The position numbers were made by a program, and so were the translations under genes. Below the pieces are notes generated by a model. That model was given only the letters and a program-made list of their open reading frames with translations, ran no database searches and had not been told where the DNA came from. Positions 29,365 through 37,064 of a DNA stretch of 55,202 nt are shown in pieces (position 1 is the first letter of the stretch; each line of letters begins with the position of its first letter). Source of the DNA: Streptosporangiales bacterium (GTDB lineage Bacteria; Actinomycetota; Actinomycetes; Streptosporangiales; Streptosporangiaceae); the NCBI GenBank assembly GCA_009784565.1, contig WRBL01000002.1, positions 1 through 55,202 of the forward strand. The letters are read 5' to 3'.

Positions 29365-29925
29365 TTACTCGGACTCGGTCTCCGCGGCCTGCCCGGCGGC
29401 GCCGGCCAGGCCGTAGCGCTCGGCGTGCTCCGGGTCCCCGGGGTCGATGGTCCGCAGGCCCTCGGACTGGAGCCGCTCGTTGACCTGGTCGAGGTTCTCG
29501 CGCACCAGCGCCTGCTCGGCCTCGGTGGCCTTGCCGCGGTGCGGCTTGCCCGCGTGCTCCAGCGTCGCGTAGTCCGGGCGGTCGGCCTTGGCCGCGGCCG
29601 CCCGCGAGGTGCCGGCCCGGGACTTCTTGGCCGGGCGGGCCGCGATCAGCAGTTCGCTGGCCGGCCGCTCGGTCGCCATCTTGGCGAACTCGTCCGCGTC
29701 GATCACCACGCGCCGGGGCTCTTCCTCGCCCGGCAGGTGCAGGTCGAGCACGGCGACGTTCAGCGCGTGCTTCTCCATGGCGAGCGCCTCGTCGGCCAGC
29801 GCCTCGATCTCCACCGCGCCGCCGTCAAGCTCCGGGTGCTCATGGACCACGATGCGCGTGAGCGCCTCATCCTGCGTGATGAGCTGTCCGCTCAAGTCGC
29901 TGAACCGAACAGTCTTCTGTCCCAT
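29365..29925 (-). CDS. Conserved actinobacterial protein of unknown function
   Basis: I recognise this 186-residue protein only as a conserved actinobacterial hypothetical. It starts MGQKTVRFSDLSGQLITQDE, has an acidic strand-rich N-terminal half (residues 1-95, ending PASELLIAARP), a basic Ala/Lys linker, and a helical end with DYATLEHAGKPHRGKATEAEQALVRENLDQVNERL. It has no signal peptide, membrane segment or Cys. The layout (small strand domain, basic linker, helical tail) recalls Lsr2-like nucleoid proteins, but that is a guess. AGAGAGG lies eight bases before ATG 29925. Confidence 0.85.
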   Translation of the reverse strand: MGQKTVRFSDLSGQLITQDEALTRIVVHEHPELDGGAVEIEALADEALAMEKHALNVAVLDLHLPGEEEPRRVVIDADEFAKMATERPASELLIAARPAKKSRAGTSRAAAAKADRPDYATLEHAGKPHRGKATEAEQALVRENLDQVNERLQSEGLRTIDPGDPEHAERYGLAGAAGQAAETESE

Positions 29926-29960
29926 GACCGACCTCTCTCCGGGCGATTCGCGTTTATCTC

Positions 29961-29989
29961 ACCTTGCCGTAAACCTGTTCGAGTGTCAA
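29961..29989 (-). promoter_or_regulatory. Promoter TTGACA - 17 - CAAGGT of the conserved unknown gene
   Basis: Read on the minus strand, TTGACA (29989-29984) and CAAGGT (29966-29961) are 17 bases apart, about 35 bases before the start codon. The perfect -35 box suggests strong housekeeping expression. Confidence 0.6.
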
Positions 29990-30081
29990 ACTCATGTTCC
30001 ATATCGGACGTACGGTACGAAACTATGAGCGCATGCGTGACCCCGCGACAGTGGCGGCAGAGGCAGAGTATAGGACCAGGC

Positions 30082-30831
30082 TCAGGAGTCCCTGCGCACG
30101 AGAAGCCAGCCGCCCGCGGTGAGCAGGGCCGCGGGGTACAGCGCCACGATGCCCAGTTCCAGCCACGGAGACCAGCCGAATCCGGACACCGGCTTGACCG
30201 CGGCGAGAGAGTTCCCCGCGATCAGCTCCGGCAGGAAGCGCCCGATCCCGGACGACCGCGCCGCCCCGGCCACCAGCGGCAGCACGAACAGGCCGCCCAC
30301 CAGCGTGGCCGCGCTCGCGGCGCTGTGCCGGACGAGCGCACCGATCCCGAGCCCGGCCAGCCCGATCAGCGCGAGGTACAGCCCGGTGAGCACGACGGCC
30401 CGCACCACCGTCGGGTCACCGAGGGAGGGATGCGGCACCGGCGGCCGCAGCACGGCGATGCCCAGAAGAAATGACGCGAACGTCGTGACCTGCCCGGCGA
30501 GGAGCCCGGTGACTCCGAACACGGTGGCCTTCGCCACCAGCACCAGCGGTCGGCGCGGCACGGCGGCGAGCGTGGGCCCGATCGTCCCCGACGAGTACTC
30601 GCCGGTCATGATCAGGACGCCGAGGACGCCCATGACGACCTGCCCGAGGATGACTCCCGCGAGCACATTGCTGGTCGGGTCGCCGCCGGCGTCGCGGGTG
30701 TTGTAGCCCGCGATCACCCCGAGCGCGATCGAGGCCGCCAGTCCGAGACCGAGTGCCCAGGTTGTGGACCGCAGGGTGCGCAGCTTGACCCATTCCATCG
30801 CGACCGCTTGCCGGTATCCCGAACGAATCAT
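30082..30831 (-). CDS. ABC transporter permease (ABC-2 type)
   Basis: A 249-residue ABC-2-type permease with six hydrophobic segments. It starts MIRSGYRQAVAMEWVKLRTLRSTTWALGLGLAASIALG, and LIMTGEYSSGTIGPTLAAVPRRPLVLVAKA is the family's conserved EYSSGTI motif. It works with the ATPase whose stop codon it overlaps by four bases (ATGA). Export of a small molecule or peptide is likely; cargo unknown. Confidence 0.93.
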   Translation of the reverse strand: MIRSGYRQAVAMEWVKLRTLRSTTWALGLGLAASIALGVIAGYNTRDAGGDPTSNVLAGVILGQVVMGVLGVLIMTGEYSSGTIGPTLAAVPRRPLVLVAKATVFGVTGLLAGQVTTFASFLLGIAVLRPPVPHPSLGDPTVVRAVVLTGLYLALIGLAGLGIGALVRHSAASAATLVGGLFVLPLVAGAARSSGIGRFLPELIAGNSLAAVKPVSGFGWSPWLELGIVALYPAALLTAGGWLLVRRDS

Positions 30832-31535
30832 CGTGACTCTCCCGTCGTCAGGCCGAAGAAGGCGTCTTCGAGCGATCCGCCGCCGCGCGCCGCCAGTTCG
30901 GCGACCGTCGCGTCCGCGAGCAGCCGCCCGCCGCCGATGACGGCGACCCGGCCGGCGATCTGGGCGAGTTCGCCGATGAGGTGGCTGGAGACGAGCACGG
31001 TCCGGCCCTCGGCGGCCAGGGACCGCATCAGCCCGCGGATCCACCGGACCCCCTCGGGATCGAGGCCGTTGACCGGCTCATCCAGCAGGAGCACCCCGGG
31101 ATCGCCGAGCAGCGCCGCCGCGATGCCGAGCCGCTGCCCCATGCCGAGCGAGAACGTCCCGGCCCGGCGGGAGGCGGCATCCGAGAGGCCGACGAGGCCG
31201 AGGACCTCCTCGACCCGGCGGCGGCCGATGCCGCCGCCGGCGGCGAGCGCGGTCAGGTGCGCCCGCGCGGTCCGCCCGGGGTGGAAGGACCGCGCCTCGA
31301 GCAGGGCCCCGACTTCCCGCAGGGGCCAGCCCAGGGCCCGGTAGGGGAGGCCGCCGATGGTCGCGGTGCCGCGGGTGGGGGCGTCGAGGCCCATGATGAG
31401 CCGCATCGTGGTCGACTTGCCGGACCCGTTGGGCCCGAGGAAACCGGTCACGATGCCCGGCCGCACGTCGAAGCTGAGGTCATCGACGGCGAGGGTGCCG
31501 CCGTAGCGTTTGGTGAGTCCGCGTAGCTGGATCAT
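30828..31535 (-). CDS. ABC transporter ATP-binding protein
   Basis: A 235-residue ATPase with Walker A GPNGSGKST, a signature of the FSLGMGQRLGIAAALL form, Walker B VLLLDEP and the switch His in VLVSSHL. It matches the CcmA/BcrA-type subunits that pair with ABC-2 permeases. ATG 31535 has TAGCGT seven bases upstream and no ribosome binding site, so it is leaderless. It diverges from a two-component system, an arrangement common where the kinase senses the transported compound or envelope stress. Confidence 0.95.
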   Translation of the reverse strand: MIQLRGLTKRYGGTLAVDDLSFDVRPGIVTGFLGPNGSGKSTTMRLIMGLDAPTRGTATIGGLPYRALGWPLREVGALLEARSFHPGRTARAHLTALAAGGGIGRRRVEEVLGLVGLSDAASRRAGTFSLGMGQRLGIAAALLGDPGVLLLDEPVNGLDPEGVRWIRGLMRSLAAEGRTVLVSSHLIGELAQIAGRVAVIGGGRLLADATVAELAARGGGSLEDAFFGLTTGESR

Positions 31536-31542
31536 GTCGACG

Positions 31543-31548
31543 ACGCTA
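31543..31548 (-). promoter_or_regulatory. -10 element TAGCGT for leaderless ABC operon
   Basis: On the minus strand TAGCGT ends seven bases before ATG 31535. Confidence 0.5.
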
Positions 31549-31653
31549 GGAACGCGGCGGCCCGGGCGCGTCGTCCCGCGGCGCCATCCGCGCCCGCTTG
31601 TCGTACCCCGGTATGACACCGCCAGCGGGACGACGGAAGAGCGGCGGCAGGCC

Positions 31654-31659
31654 TACGCT
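31654..31659 (+). promoter_or_regulatory. -10 element TACGCT for leaderless histidine kinase gene
   Basis: TACGCT ends six bases before GTG 31666. It decides the start: the open frame continues 52 codons upstream but would cross the divergent promoter. Confidence 0.5.
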
Positions 31660-31665
31660 GAGGAC

Positions 31666-32703
31666 GTGGACGAACGGGCACCGGCCGCGGTGCGGCCGCT
31701 GAGGCGCCGGTACGCGCTGATGGCGTGGGGAATCGCCTTCCTCGCCGTGCTATTCACGCCGCTGATTCCGGGCCAGAACCGGGTGACCACCGGGTACTAC
31801 ATGGCTCTGGCGGTCACGTTCGCGGTGGCGGGGTTCCGGTACGGGCCGAGGTACGCGTGGGGAATGTGGGCCGCGATGTGCGTCCCGGTCTGGCTGTGGA
31901 CCTTCTCGAACGTGGTGTACCCGCTGGTGGACACCGGCTTGCTGGCTCTGCTGGCGGCCGTGCTGCACGCGGTCTGGTACTGGCGGCGTGACCGCCGGGC
32001 GCTGACCGCGCAGACCGCGCTGGCCGAGCGGCAGCGCGAGCGCAACGCGGTCCTGACCGAACGGGCGCGCATCGCCCGGGAGATGCACGACGTGGTGGCC
32101 CACCACATGTCGATGATCGCCGTGCGGGCGGAAACCGCCCCGTACCGGGTCCCGGAACTCCCCGAGCCCGCCCGGAAGGAATTCGCCGCCCTCAGCGAGG
32201 CCGCCCGGGAGTCCCTGACCGACATGCGCCGCCTCCTCGGTGTCCTCCGCAGCGACATCCCCGCTGATGCAAGCGACGAGTGCGGCGTCGCGCTCGCCCC
32301 GCAACCGGGCCTGGACGATGTCGGCGAGCTCATCGAGACGGCCCGCCGGGCCGGGGCGGAGGTCGCCCTGGACATGCCGGAGCCCGCGCCCGGCGTACCG
32401 GGCAGCGTGGGCCTCGCCGCTTACCGGATCGTCCAGGAGTCGCTGTCCAACGCGGCGCGTCATGCTCCCGGCGCGCGGATAAGCGTGACCATTGAGGAGA
32501 AGCCATCATCCGTTCGGATCAGCGTGGTGAACGGGCCGGCCGCGGGCCTTCCGCCGCCAGGCCGGGGGGCCGGGCACGGCCTGAGCGGGATGAGGGAACG
32601 GGCCGTCCTGCTCGGCGGCGAGCTGAGCGCCGGACCCGGGCCCGGAGGCGGATTCGAGGTGGGCGCGGTTCTGCCGGTGACGGGCCCGGCGGGAGGAGCG
32701 TGA
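31666..32703 (+). CDS. Two-component sensor histidine kinase (NarL-system type)
   Basis: The 345-residue kinase has about four membrane segments in residues 20-110 (ALMAWGIAFLAVLFTPL, MALAVTFAVAGFRYG and two more), a coiled segment and a HisKA_3 phosphoacceptor domain (ERARIAREMHDVVAHHMSMIAVRAET). The ATPase domain has the N box YRIVQESLSNAARHAPGA and G box GAGHGLSGMRERAVLLGGEL. No large sensor domain is seen, so it may sense membrane state or work with the divergent ABC transporter. Its stop overlaps the response regulator start. Confidence 0.94.
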   Translation: MDERAPAAVRPLRRRYALMAWGIAFLAVLFTPLIPGQNRVTTGYYMALAVTFAVAGFRYGPRYAWGMWAAMCVPVWLWTFSNVVYPLVDTGLLALLAAVLHAVWYWRRDRRALTAQTALAERQRERNAVLTERARIAREMHDVVAHHMSMIAVRAETAPYRVPELPEPARKEFAALSEAARESLTDMRRLLGVLRSDIPADASDECGVALAPQPGLDDVGELIETARRAGAEVALDMPEPAPGVPGSVGLAAYRIVQESLSNAARHAPGARISVTIEEKPSSVRISVVNGPAAGLPPPGRGAGHGLSGMRERAVLLGGELSAGPGPGGGFEVGAVLPVTGPAGGA

Positions 32704-33380
32704 TGATTAGCTGCCTGATCGCCGACGACCAGGCGATGGTACGGGAGGGCTTCGGGGCGCTGCTGAACGCGCAGCCGGATATGACCGTCTGCGGGCTCGC
32801 CGCCGACGGCCGCGAGGCGGTCAGGCTCGCCCGTGATACCCGGCCGGATGTCATCTTGATGGATATCCGGATGCCGGTGACGGACGGACTGCGAGCGACC
32901 AGGGAGATCCTGCGGGAGGCGGCCGCCACGCGGGTTCTCGTGCTGACCACGTTCGACCTCGACGAATACGTCTACGAGGCGCTGAAATCGGGGGCGAGCG
33001 GATTCCTCCTCAAGGACGCGCCCGCCGCCGAACTGGTTCGCGCGGTGCGCGTGGTGGCGGAAGGCGAGGCGCTGCTGGCGCCCTCGGTGACGAAGAGGCT
33101 GATCGAGGACTTCACGACCCGCCCCCGCGCGGCCCCGGACGCCAGCGGCCCGGCCGGCCGGCGGCTCGGCCAGCTGACGCCGCGTGAACGCGAGGTCCTG
33201 ACGCTGATCGCGGGGGGCCTGTCCAACGCCGAGATCAGCGCCTTCCTCGTGATCGCCGAGCAGACCACCAAGACTCACGTCGGCCGCATCCTGATGAAGC
33301 TGAACCTGCGCGACCGGGCCCAGGCCGTCGTCCTCGCCTACGAATCCGGCCTGGTCGCTCCGGGAGGGACCGGGGCCTGA
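32703..33380 (+). CDS. NarL/LuxR-family response regulator
   Basis: The 225-residue regulator has a receiver domain with the acidic pair in IADDQAMVREG, phospho-acceptor Asp in VILMDIRMP, Thr in VLTTFDLDEYV and Lys in FLLKDAPAAELV. A LuxR-type helix-turn-helix follows (LTPREREVLTLIAGGLSNAEISAFLVIAEQTTKTHVGRILMKLNLRDRAQAVV). It is the partner of the preceding kinase. The likely target is the divergent ABC operon. The start is ATG 32703; GTG 32700 is one codon earlier. Confidence 0.95.
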   Translation: MISCLIADDQAMVREGFGALLNAQPDMTVCGLAADGREAVRLARDTRPDVILMDIRMPVTDGLRATREILREAAATRVLVLTTFDLDEYVYEALKSGASGFLLKDAPAAELVRAVRVVAEGEALLAPSVTKRLIEDFTTRPRAAPDASGPAGRRLGQLTPREREVLTLIAGGLSNAEISAFLVIAEQTTKTHVGRILMKLNLRDRAQAVVLAYESGLVAPGGTGA

Positions 33381-33451
33381 GCACCCGCGTCCCGGGCCAT
33401 GTCCCCGTGTGACGAATGGGGCATTTGATATTTTTTGGCAGGTGAGAGGGG

Positions 33452-33482
33452 TTGACAGGGGCCGGACTTACGCAGGTAGCCT
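33452..33482 (+). promoter_or_regulatory. Promoter TTGACA - 19 - TAGCCT of the NRAMP-like gene
   Basis: A consensus -35 box at 33452-33457 and TAGCCT at 33477-33482 are separated by 19 bases, slightly long. Transcription would start near 33489, directly before the iron box. Confidence 0.6.
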
Positions 33483-33490
33483 GATGAGGC

Positions 33491-33509
33491 TTAGGTAAGC
33501 CTAACCTTG
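33491..33509. promoter_or_regulatory. DtxR/IdeR-type iron box
   Basis: The 19 bases starting TTAGGTAAG and continuing CCTAACCTTG match the DtxR/IdeR consensus (TTAGGTTAG followed by GCTAACCTAA) at 15 of 19 positions, including the conserved TTAGGT and CTAACCT halves. It sits at the expected transcription start, so a metal-loaded DtxR-family repressor would block the promoter. An MntR-like factor is an alternative. Confidence 0.72.
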
Positions 33510-33536
33510 CTTTCTTTCTCGAAGGGTCGGCCGCGC

Positions 33537-34811
33537 ATGCTGCAATCCCACTCCGCCGCGACCACGGACGTCGCAGTCCGCGGCCGACGCCGCTCGCTCG
33601 CCCTCGGGCTGCTGGCGGTCTGGGGACCGGGCCTTATCGTCATGCTGGCGGACACGGACGCGGGATGCCTGATCACCGCGGCCCAGTCGGGAGCCCAGTG
33701 GGGCTACTCGATGATCCTGCCCCAGATCGTGCTCATCCCGATCCTGTTCATGGCCCAGGAGATCACGGTCCGGCTCGGGATCGTGACCGGGAAGGGCCAC
33801 GGGGTCCTGATCCGCGAGCACTTCGGGCTGGGCTGGGGGATGGTCTCGGCCGGGACGCTCCTGGTCTCGGCGGTGGGCGCGCTGCTCACCGAGCTGGCCG
33901 GAGTGGCCGGGGTCGGAGAGCTGTTCGGCGTCTCCCGGTGGATCACCGTCCCGGTGGTCACCGTTCTCATGCTCTCGCTCGCCTTCACCGGCAGCTACCG
34001 GCGGGTGGAGAAGATCGGGATCGCGGTCGGCCTGGCCGAGCTGGCCTTCATCCCGGCCATGATCATGGCCCACCCGCACCTGGGCGACGTCACCCGCGGG
34101 CTGGGCACGCTGCCGCTGGGCCAGCACTCCTACGTGTACCTGCTGGCCGCCAACGTCGGCGCGGTGGTCATGCCGTGGATGATCTTCTACCAGCAGAGCG
34201 CGGTCGTCCAGAAGGGGCTGAAGCCGAGCGCGCTGAAGGCCGAGCGCCGCGACACGGCCGTCGGGTCGATCGTCACCCAGGGCATCATGATCGTGGTGAT
34301 CGTCGCCTTCGCCGCGACCGTCTTCAAGGCCAACCGGAGCGCGCCGCTGAACACCGTCGGGCAGCTGGTCGGCGGCCTGCAGTCCGCCATCGGGTCGGTG
34401 GACGCCCGGGTCCTGGTGGGCGCGGCCATCCTCGGCGGCGCCCTGGTGGCCGCGATCGTGGTGTCGCTGGCGGGCTCGTGGGGACTGGCGGAGGTCCTCG
34501 GCTGGAAGCACAGCCTGAACGACCGGCTGAACCGGCGCAACTACAAGTTCTACGCCGTCTACGCGCTGGCCCACGTCGCGGGCGCGGCCATCGTGCTCGC
34601 CAGCCTCGACCTCGTGAACCTGGCCGTCGACGTCGAGGTCATGAACGCGCTGCTGCTGCCGATCGTGCTCGGCTTCCTGCTCCTGCTGGAACGCAAGGCG
34701 CTGCCGCCGGAGCACCGGATGCGCGGACTCTACCGGGGGATCGTCACCACGCTGTGCCTGATCGTGATGGGCTTCGGCCTCTACATGGTGCCGTCCACGC
34801 TGGGGTTGTGA
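33537..34811 (+). CDS. NRAMP-related divalent metal transporter with altered metal site
   Basis: A 424-residue membrane protein with about eleven hydrophobic segments. It has the NRAMP layout: segment 1 at GPGLIVMLADTDAGCLITAAQSGAQWGY (residues 30-57) and segment 6 with VVMPWMIFYQQSAVV (Met212-Pro213-Trp-Met215). The canonical segment-1 DPGN metal motif is replaced by Asp39-Thr-Asp-Ala-Gly43, so ion choice may differ from Mn/Fe. The segment-6 Met is kept. Iron-box control argues for a metal-starvation role. GAAGGG lies ten bases before ATG 33537; an in-frame TTG at 33507 lies inside the operator. Confidence 0.88.
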   Translation: MLQSHSAATTDVAVRGRRRSLALGLLAVWGPGLIVMLADTDAGCLITAAQSGAQWGYSMILPQIVLIPILFMAQEITVRLGIVTGKGHGVLIREHFGLGWGMVSAGTLLVSAVGALLTELAGVAGVGELFGVSRWITVPVVTVLMLSLAFTGSYRRVEKIGIAVGLAELAFIPAMIMAHPHLGDVTRGLGTLPLGQHSYVYLLAANVGAVVMPWMIFYQQSAVVQKGLKPSALKAERRDTAVGSIVTQGIMIVVIVAFAATVFKANRSAPLNTVGQLVGGLQSAIGSVDARVLVGAAILGGALVAAIVVSLAGSWGLAEVLGWKHSLNDRLNRRNYKFYAVYALAHVAGAAIVLASLDLVNLAVDVEVMNALLLPIVLGFLLLLERKALPPEHRMRGLYRGIVTTLCLIVMGFGLYMVPSTLGL

Positions 34812-34829
34812 ACGGCCGCCGGTTGCGGG

Positions 34830-34835
34830 CAGAGT
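34830..34835 (+). promoter_or_regulatory. -10-like CAGAGT for the serine hydrolase gene
   Basis: CAGAGT ends seven bases before GTG 34843. The same CAGAGT occurs six bases before the UbiA start at 41992, which supports it as a leaderless -10 variant. Confidence 0.35.
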
Positions 34836-34842
34836 GGTGCCC

Positions 34843-36087
34843 GTGAGCGAACTGAAGACAGAGGTAGAGCCCGGCGAAGCGGGACTGGACGCGGCCCGGC
34901 TGGCGCGGATCGACCGGCACTTCCAGCGGTACATCGACGACGGGCTGCTGCCCGGGTGGCTGGTCACGGTGAGCAGGAACGGGAAGCTGGCCTACGCCTC
35001 CGGCGCCGGGTCGCGGGATACCGAGGCCGGGCTGCCGGTGACCGACGACACGGTGTGGCGCGTCTACTCGATGTCCAAGCCCGTCACCTCGGTCGCGGCC
35101 ATGATGCTGTACGAGGAAGGGGCGTTCGAGCTCACCGACCCGGTCAGCAAGTTCATCCCGTCTTTCGCCGACGTCCGGGTGTACGCCGGGGGATCGGACG
35201 CCAAGCCGCTCACGGTCCCGGCGATCGAGCCGGTGCGGATCTGGCACCTGCTCACCCACACCTCCGGGCTCACCTACGGTTTCCACCGCACGCACCCGGT
35301 GGACGCGATGCTCCGGGCCGCCGGGTACGAGTGGGGCTGGCCCCGGGGCACGACCCTGGAGCAGGCCTGCGACGCCTGGGCCGGGGTCCCGCTGCTGTTC
35401 CAGCCGGGTGCCGAATGGAACTACTCGCTCTCGGTCGACGTCCTGGGCCGGGTCGTCGAGGTCGTCTCCGGGCAGTCCCTCGACGAGTTCTTCGCCGAGC
35501 GGATCTTCGGGCCGCTGGGGATGACCGACACCGGCTTCTACGCTCCCGCCGACAAGCTGGACCGGCTGGCGGCCCTGTACGGGGTCGGGCGCGACGGGAA
35601 GGCGTCGCGGCTGGACTCCATGGGCAAGGGCGCGACCCGCAAGCCGACGATGCTCGGCGGCGGCGGGGGCCTGGTCTCGACGGCCGCGGACTACAACCGG
35701 TTCCTGTCCATGCTGCTGTCGCATCCCGGCAGTCCGGCCGGCTTCCTCGACGGCGCCCGGCTGCTGAGCCCGCGGACCGTCGAGTTCATGGGGAAGAACC
35801 ACCTGCCGGGGGGAGCGGACCTGGAGGAGTTCGGGCGACCGCTGTTCGCGGAAGCCCCGTTCAAGGGCACCGGGTTCGGGCTCGGCTTCGCGGTCACGCT
35901 CGACCCGGTGCCGGGCAGAATCGCGACCTCGCCCGGCGAACTGTCCTGGGGCGGCGCCGCCTCCACCGCGTTCTGGATCGACCCGGCCGAGGGGCTCACG
36001 GTCACGTTCTTTACCCAGCTGCTGCCCTCCAGCGCCCATCCGCTGCGCTCCCAGCTCCGCCAGATGGTGTACCAGGCCCTCATCTAG
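34843..36087 (+). CDS. Serine hydrolase of the beta-lactamase (class C / EstB) fold
   Basis: A 414-residue serine hydrolase. The SxxK motif is Ser76-Met-Ser-Lys79 in VYSMSKPVTS; the second motif is Tyr-Ser-Leu in WNYSLSVDVLG; WGGAASTAFWIDP near the C-terminus takes the place of the KTG box. No signal peptide is seen, so a cytoplasmic esterase or transacylase (EstB/LovD-like) is more likely than a beta-lactamase. GTG 34843 gives the leaderless spacing; GTG 34834 would add three residues. Confidence 0.92.
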   Translation: MSELKTEVEPGEAGLDAARLARIDRHFQRYIDDGLLPGWLVTVSRNGKLAYASGAGSRDTEAGLPVTDDTVWRVYSMSKPVTSVAAMMLYEEGAFELTDPVSKFIPSFADVRVYAGGSDAKPLTVPAIEPVRIWHLLTHTSGLTYGFHRTHPVDAMLRAAGYEWGWPRGTTLEQACDAWAGVPLLFQPGAEWNYSLSVDVLGRVVEVVSGQSLDEFFAERIFGPLGMTDTGFYAPADKLDRLAALYGVGRDGKASRLDSMGKGATRKPTMLGGGGGLVSTAADYNRFLSMLLSHPGSPAGFLDGARLLSPRTVEFMGKNHLPGGADLEEFGRPLFAEAPFKGTGFGLGFAVTLDPVPGRIATSPGELSWGGAASTAFWIDPAEGLTVTFFTQLLPSSAHPLRSQLRQMVYQALI

Positions 36088-36089
36088 CG

Positions 36090-36119
36090 GCTGATGGCCG
36101 CGAACCCAAGGCCGTCAGC
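36090..36119 (+). terminator. Hairpin after the serine hydrolase gene
   Basis: GCTGATGGCC and GGCCGTCAGC pair over ten positions with one G-U pair and a ten-base loop. No T-run follows. It precedes the strong ribosome binding site of the next small gene. Confidence 0.4.
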
Positions 36120-36169
36120 ATGTGGGTAGGACCCGTGAGCTGGGTAAGGAGTCCTCCAGGAGGTGCGAT

Positions 36170-36319
36170 ATGCGACTGGGCAAAGTGCAGGCGTCGGGCT
36201 ACGTCGCGGACGTGGCCGAGGAAGAAGTAACGCCGGAGCCGCTGGCTTCCGCGACCTCGGAACCCGTCGCCGCGAGCGGCCGGGAAGCCGAGCGGGAACA
36301 GGTCACCATTACGGGCTGA
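36170..36319 (+). CDS. 49-residue acidic protein of unknown function
   Basis: MRLGKVQASGYVADVAEEEV opens a 49-residue protein rich in Glu, Ala and Ser. There is no signal peptide or membrane segment. The exceptional ribosome binding site AGGAGGTG (seven-base gap) argues that it is translated. A CCTCC lies immediately before the AGGAGG and could mask it in the RNA. It ends four bases before the Cys-rich gene, so the two probably form a unit. I recognise no family. Confidence 0.6.
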   Translation: MRLGKVQASGYVADVAEEEVTPEPLASATSEPVAASGREAEREQVTITG

Positions 36320-36323
36320 TCCG

Positions 36324-36986
36324 GTGCTAGGCCGGACACCGCGCGACGAACACCCGGAGCGCCCGTTCACCGGGTACAAGCTGGCCCGGGCCGTGCTGTC
36401 CGCGGACGGCACCCGCGCCGGGTTCGCGGGGCTGACGCTCGGGGGAGACCAGGTCTACGGGGCCGTCGGGGAGGCGGCCTGCGTCTGGAATTCCCGGCAC
36501 TCGCCGCCGCGCAAGTGGTGCGGCTGCGGGTTCTACTGCCTGCACGAGCTGAACGAGGCCCGTGCGCTGGGCTGCGCCACCGAGAACCGGAGCGCGCTGC
36601 TGATCGAAGTGTCCGCCGCCGGACGGTACATCCGGTACGAGCGCGGCCTGCGCTACAGCAGGCAGCGGGTCCGGGTCATCCGGGAGAGCCAGTGTGCCTG
36701 CGGGCGGGTCGGCACCGGCCTGGCCGACGCCGGCACCGGGCTGGTCGGCTGGCGGCACCTGAGCCCGGTCTGCGGCCAGTGCGCCGACAGCCGCCCGGAA
36801 CTCGTGACGCTGCGGGAGTTCGCCGAACGGCTGAAGGCCCCGGTCCGCGTCGGCGTGGAGCAGCCGGCGGAGCCGCCCCTGCCGCGGCGGGCCGACCAGA
36901 CGCCGATCGCGGTGCTGAGCGCGGAGATCGCGCTGCTCCACGCGCGCCTGGACGACATCCAGTCCCGGCTCGACGGCCGCGGCTAG
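36324..36986 (+). CDS. Cys-rich protein of unknown function, probably zinc-binding
   Basis: The 220-residue protein has eight clustered cysteines: Cys66, 68 and 72 (CGCGFYC), Cys84, Cys124 and 126 (CACG), and Cys150 and 153 (CGQC). This fits two structural zinc sites. The N-terminal GYKLARAVLSADG and YGAVGEAACVWN segments look like a small strand domain. The C-terminal 30 residues (IAVLSAEIALLHARLDDIQSRLDGRG) form a predicted coiled coil that may dimerise. GTG 36324 follows the 49-residue gene with no ribosome binding site of its own, suggesting coupling. Function unknown. Confidence 0.75.
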   Translation: MLGRTPRDEHPERPFTGYKLARAVLSADGTRAGFAGLTLGGDQVYGAVGEAACVWNSRHSPPRKWCGCGFYCLHELNEARALGCATENRSALLIEVSAAGRYIRYERGLRYSRQRVRVIRESQCACGRVGTGLADAGTGLVGWRHLSPVCGQCADSRPELVTLREFAERLKAPVRVGVEQPAEPPLPRRADQTPIAVLSAEIALLHARLDDIQSRLDGRG

Positions 36987-37010
36987 CCGCGACCCCTCCC
37001 CTCTGTAGCA

Positions 37011-37036
37011 GATCATTCACTGTTTGTGAAATGATC
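37011..37036. promoter_or_regulatory. Inverted repeat upstream of the SDR gene
   Basis: TTCAC-TGTTT-GTGAA is a perfect repeat extended by GATCA and ATGATC on either side with one unpaired base. It lies about 30-50 bases before the SDR start and could be an operator. Confidence 0.45.
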
Positions 37037-37064
37037 AAGGCCGCTGGGCAGGGGGGAACATGAG

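Noticed and set aside
34843-36087. Antibiotic-resistance beta-lactamase
   Set aside because: It has SxxK and YSL motifs but no signal peptide and no KTG box. An EstB/LovD-like esterase is more likely.
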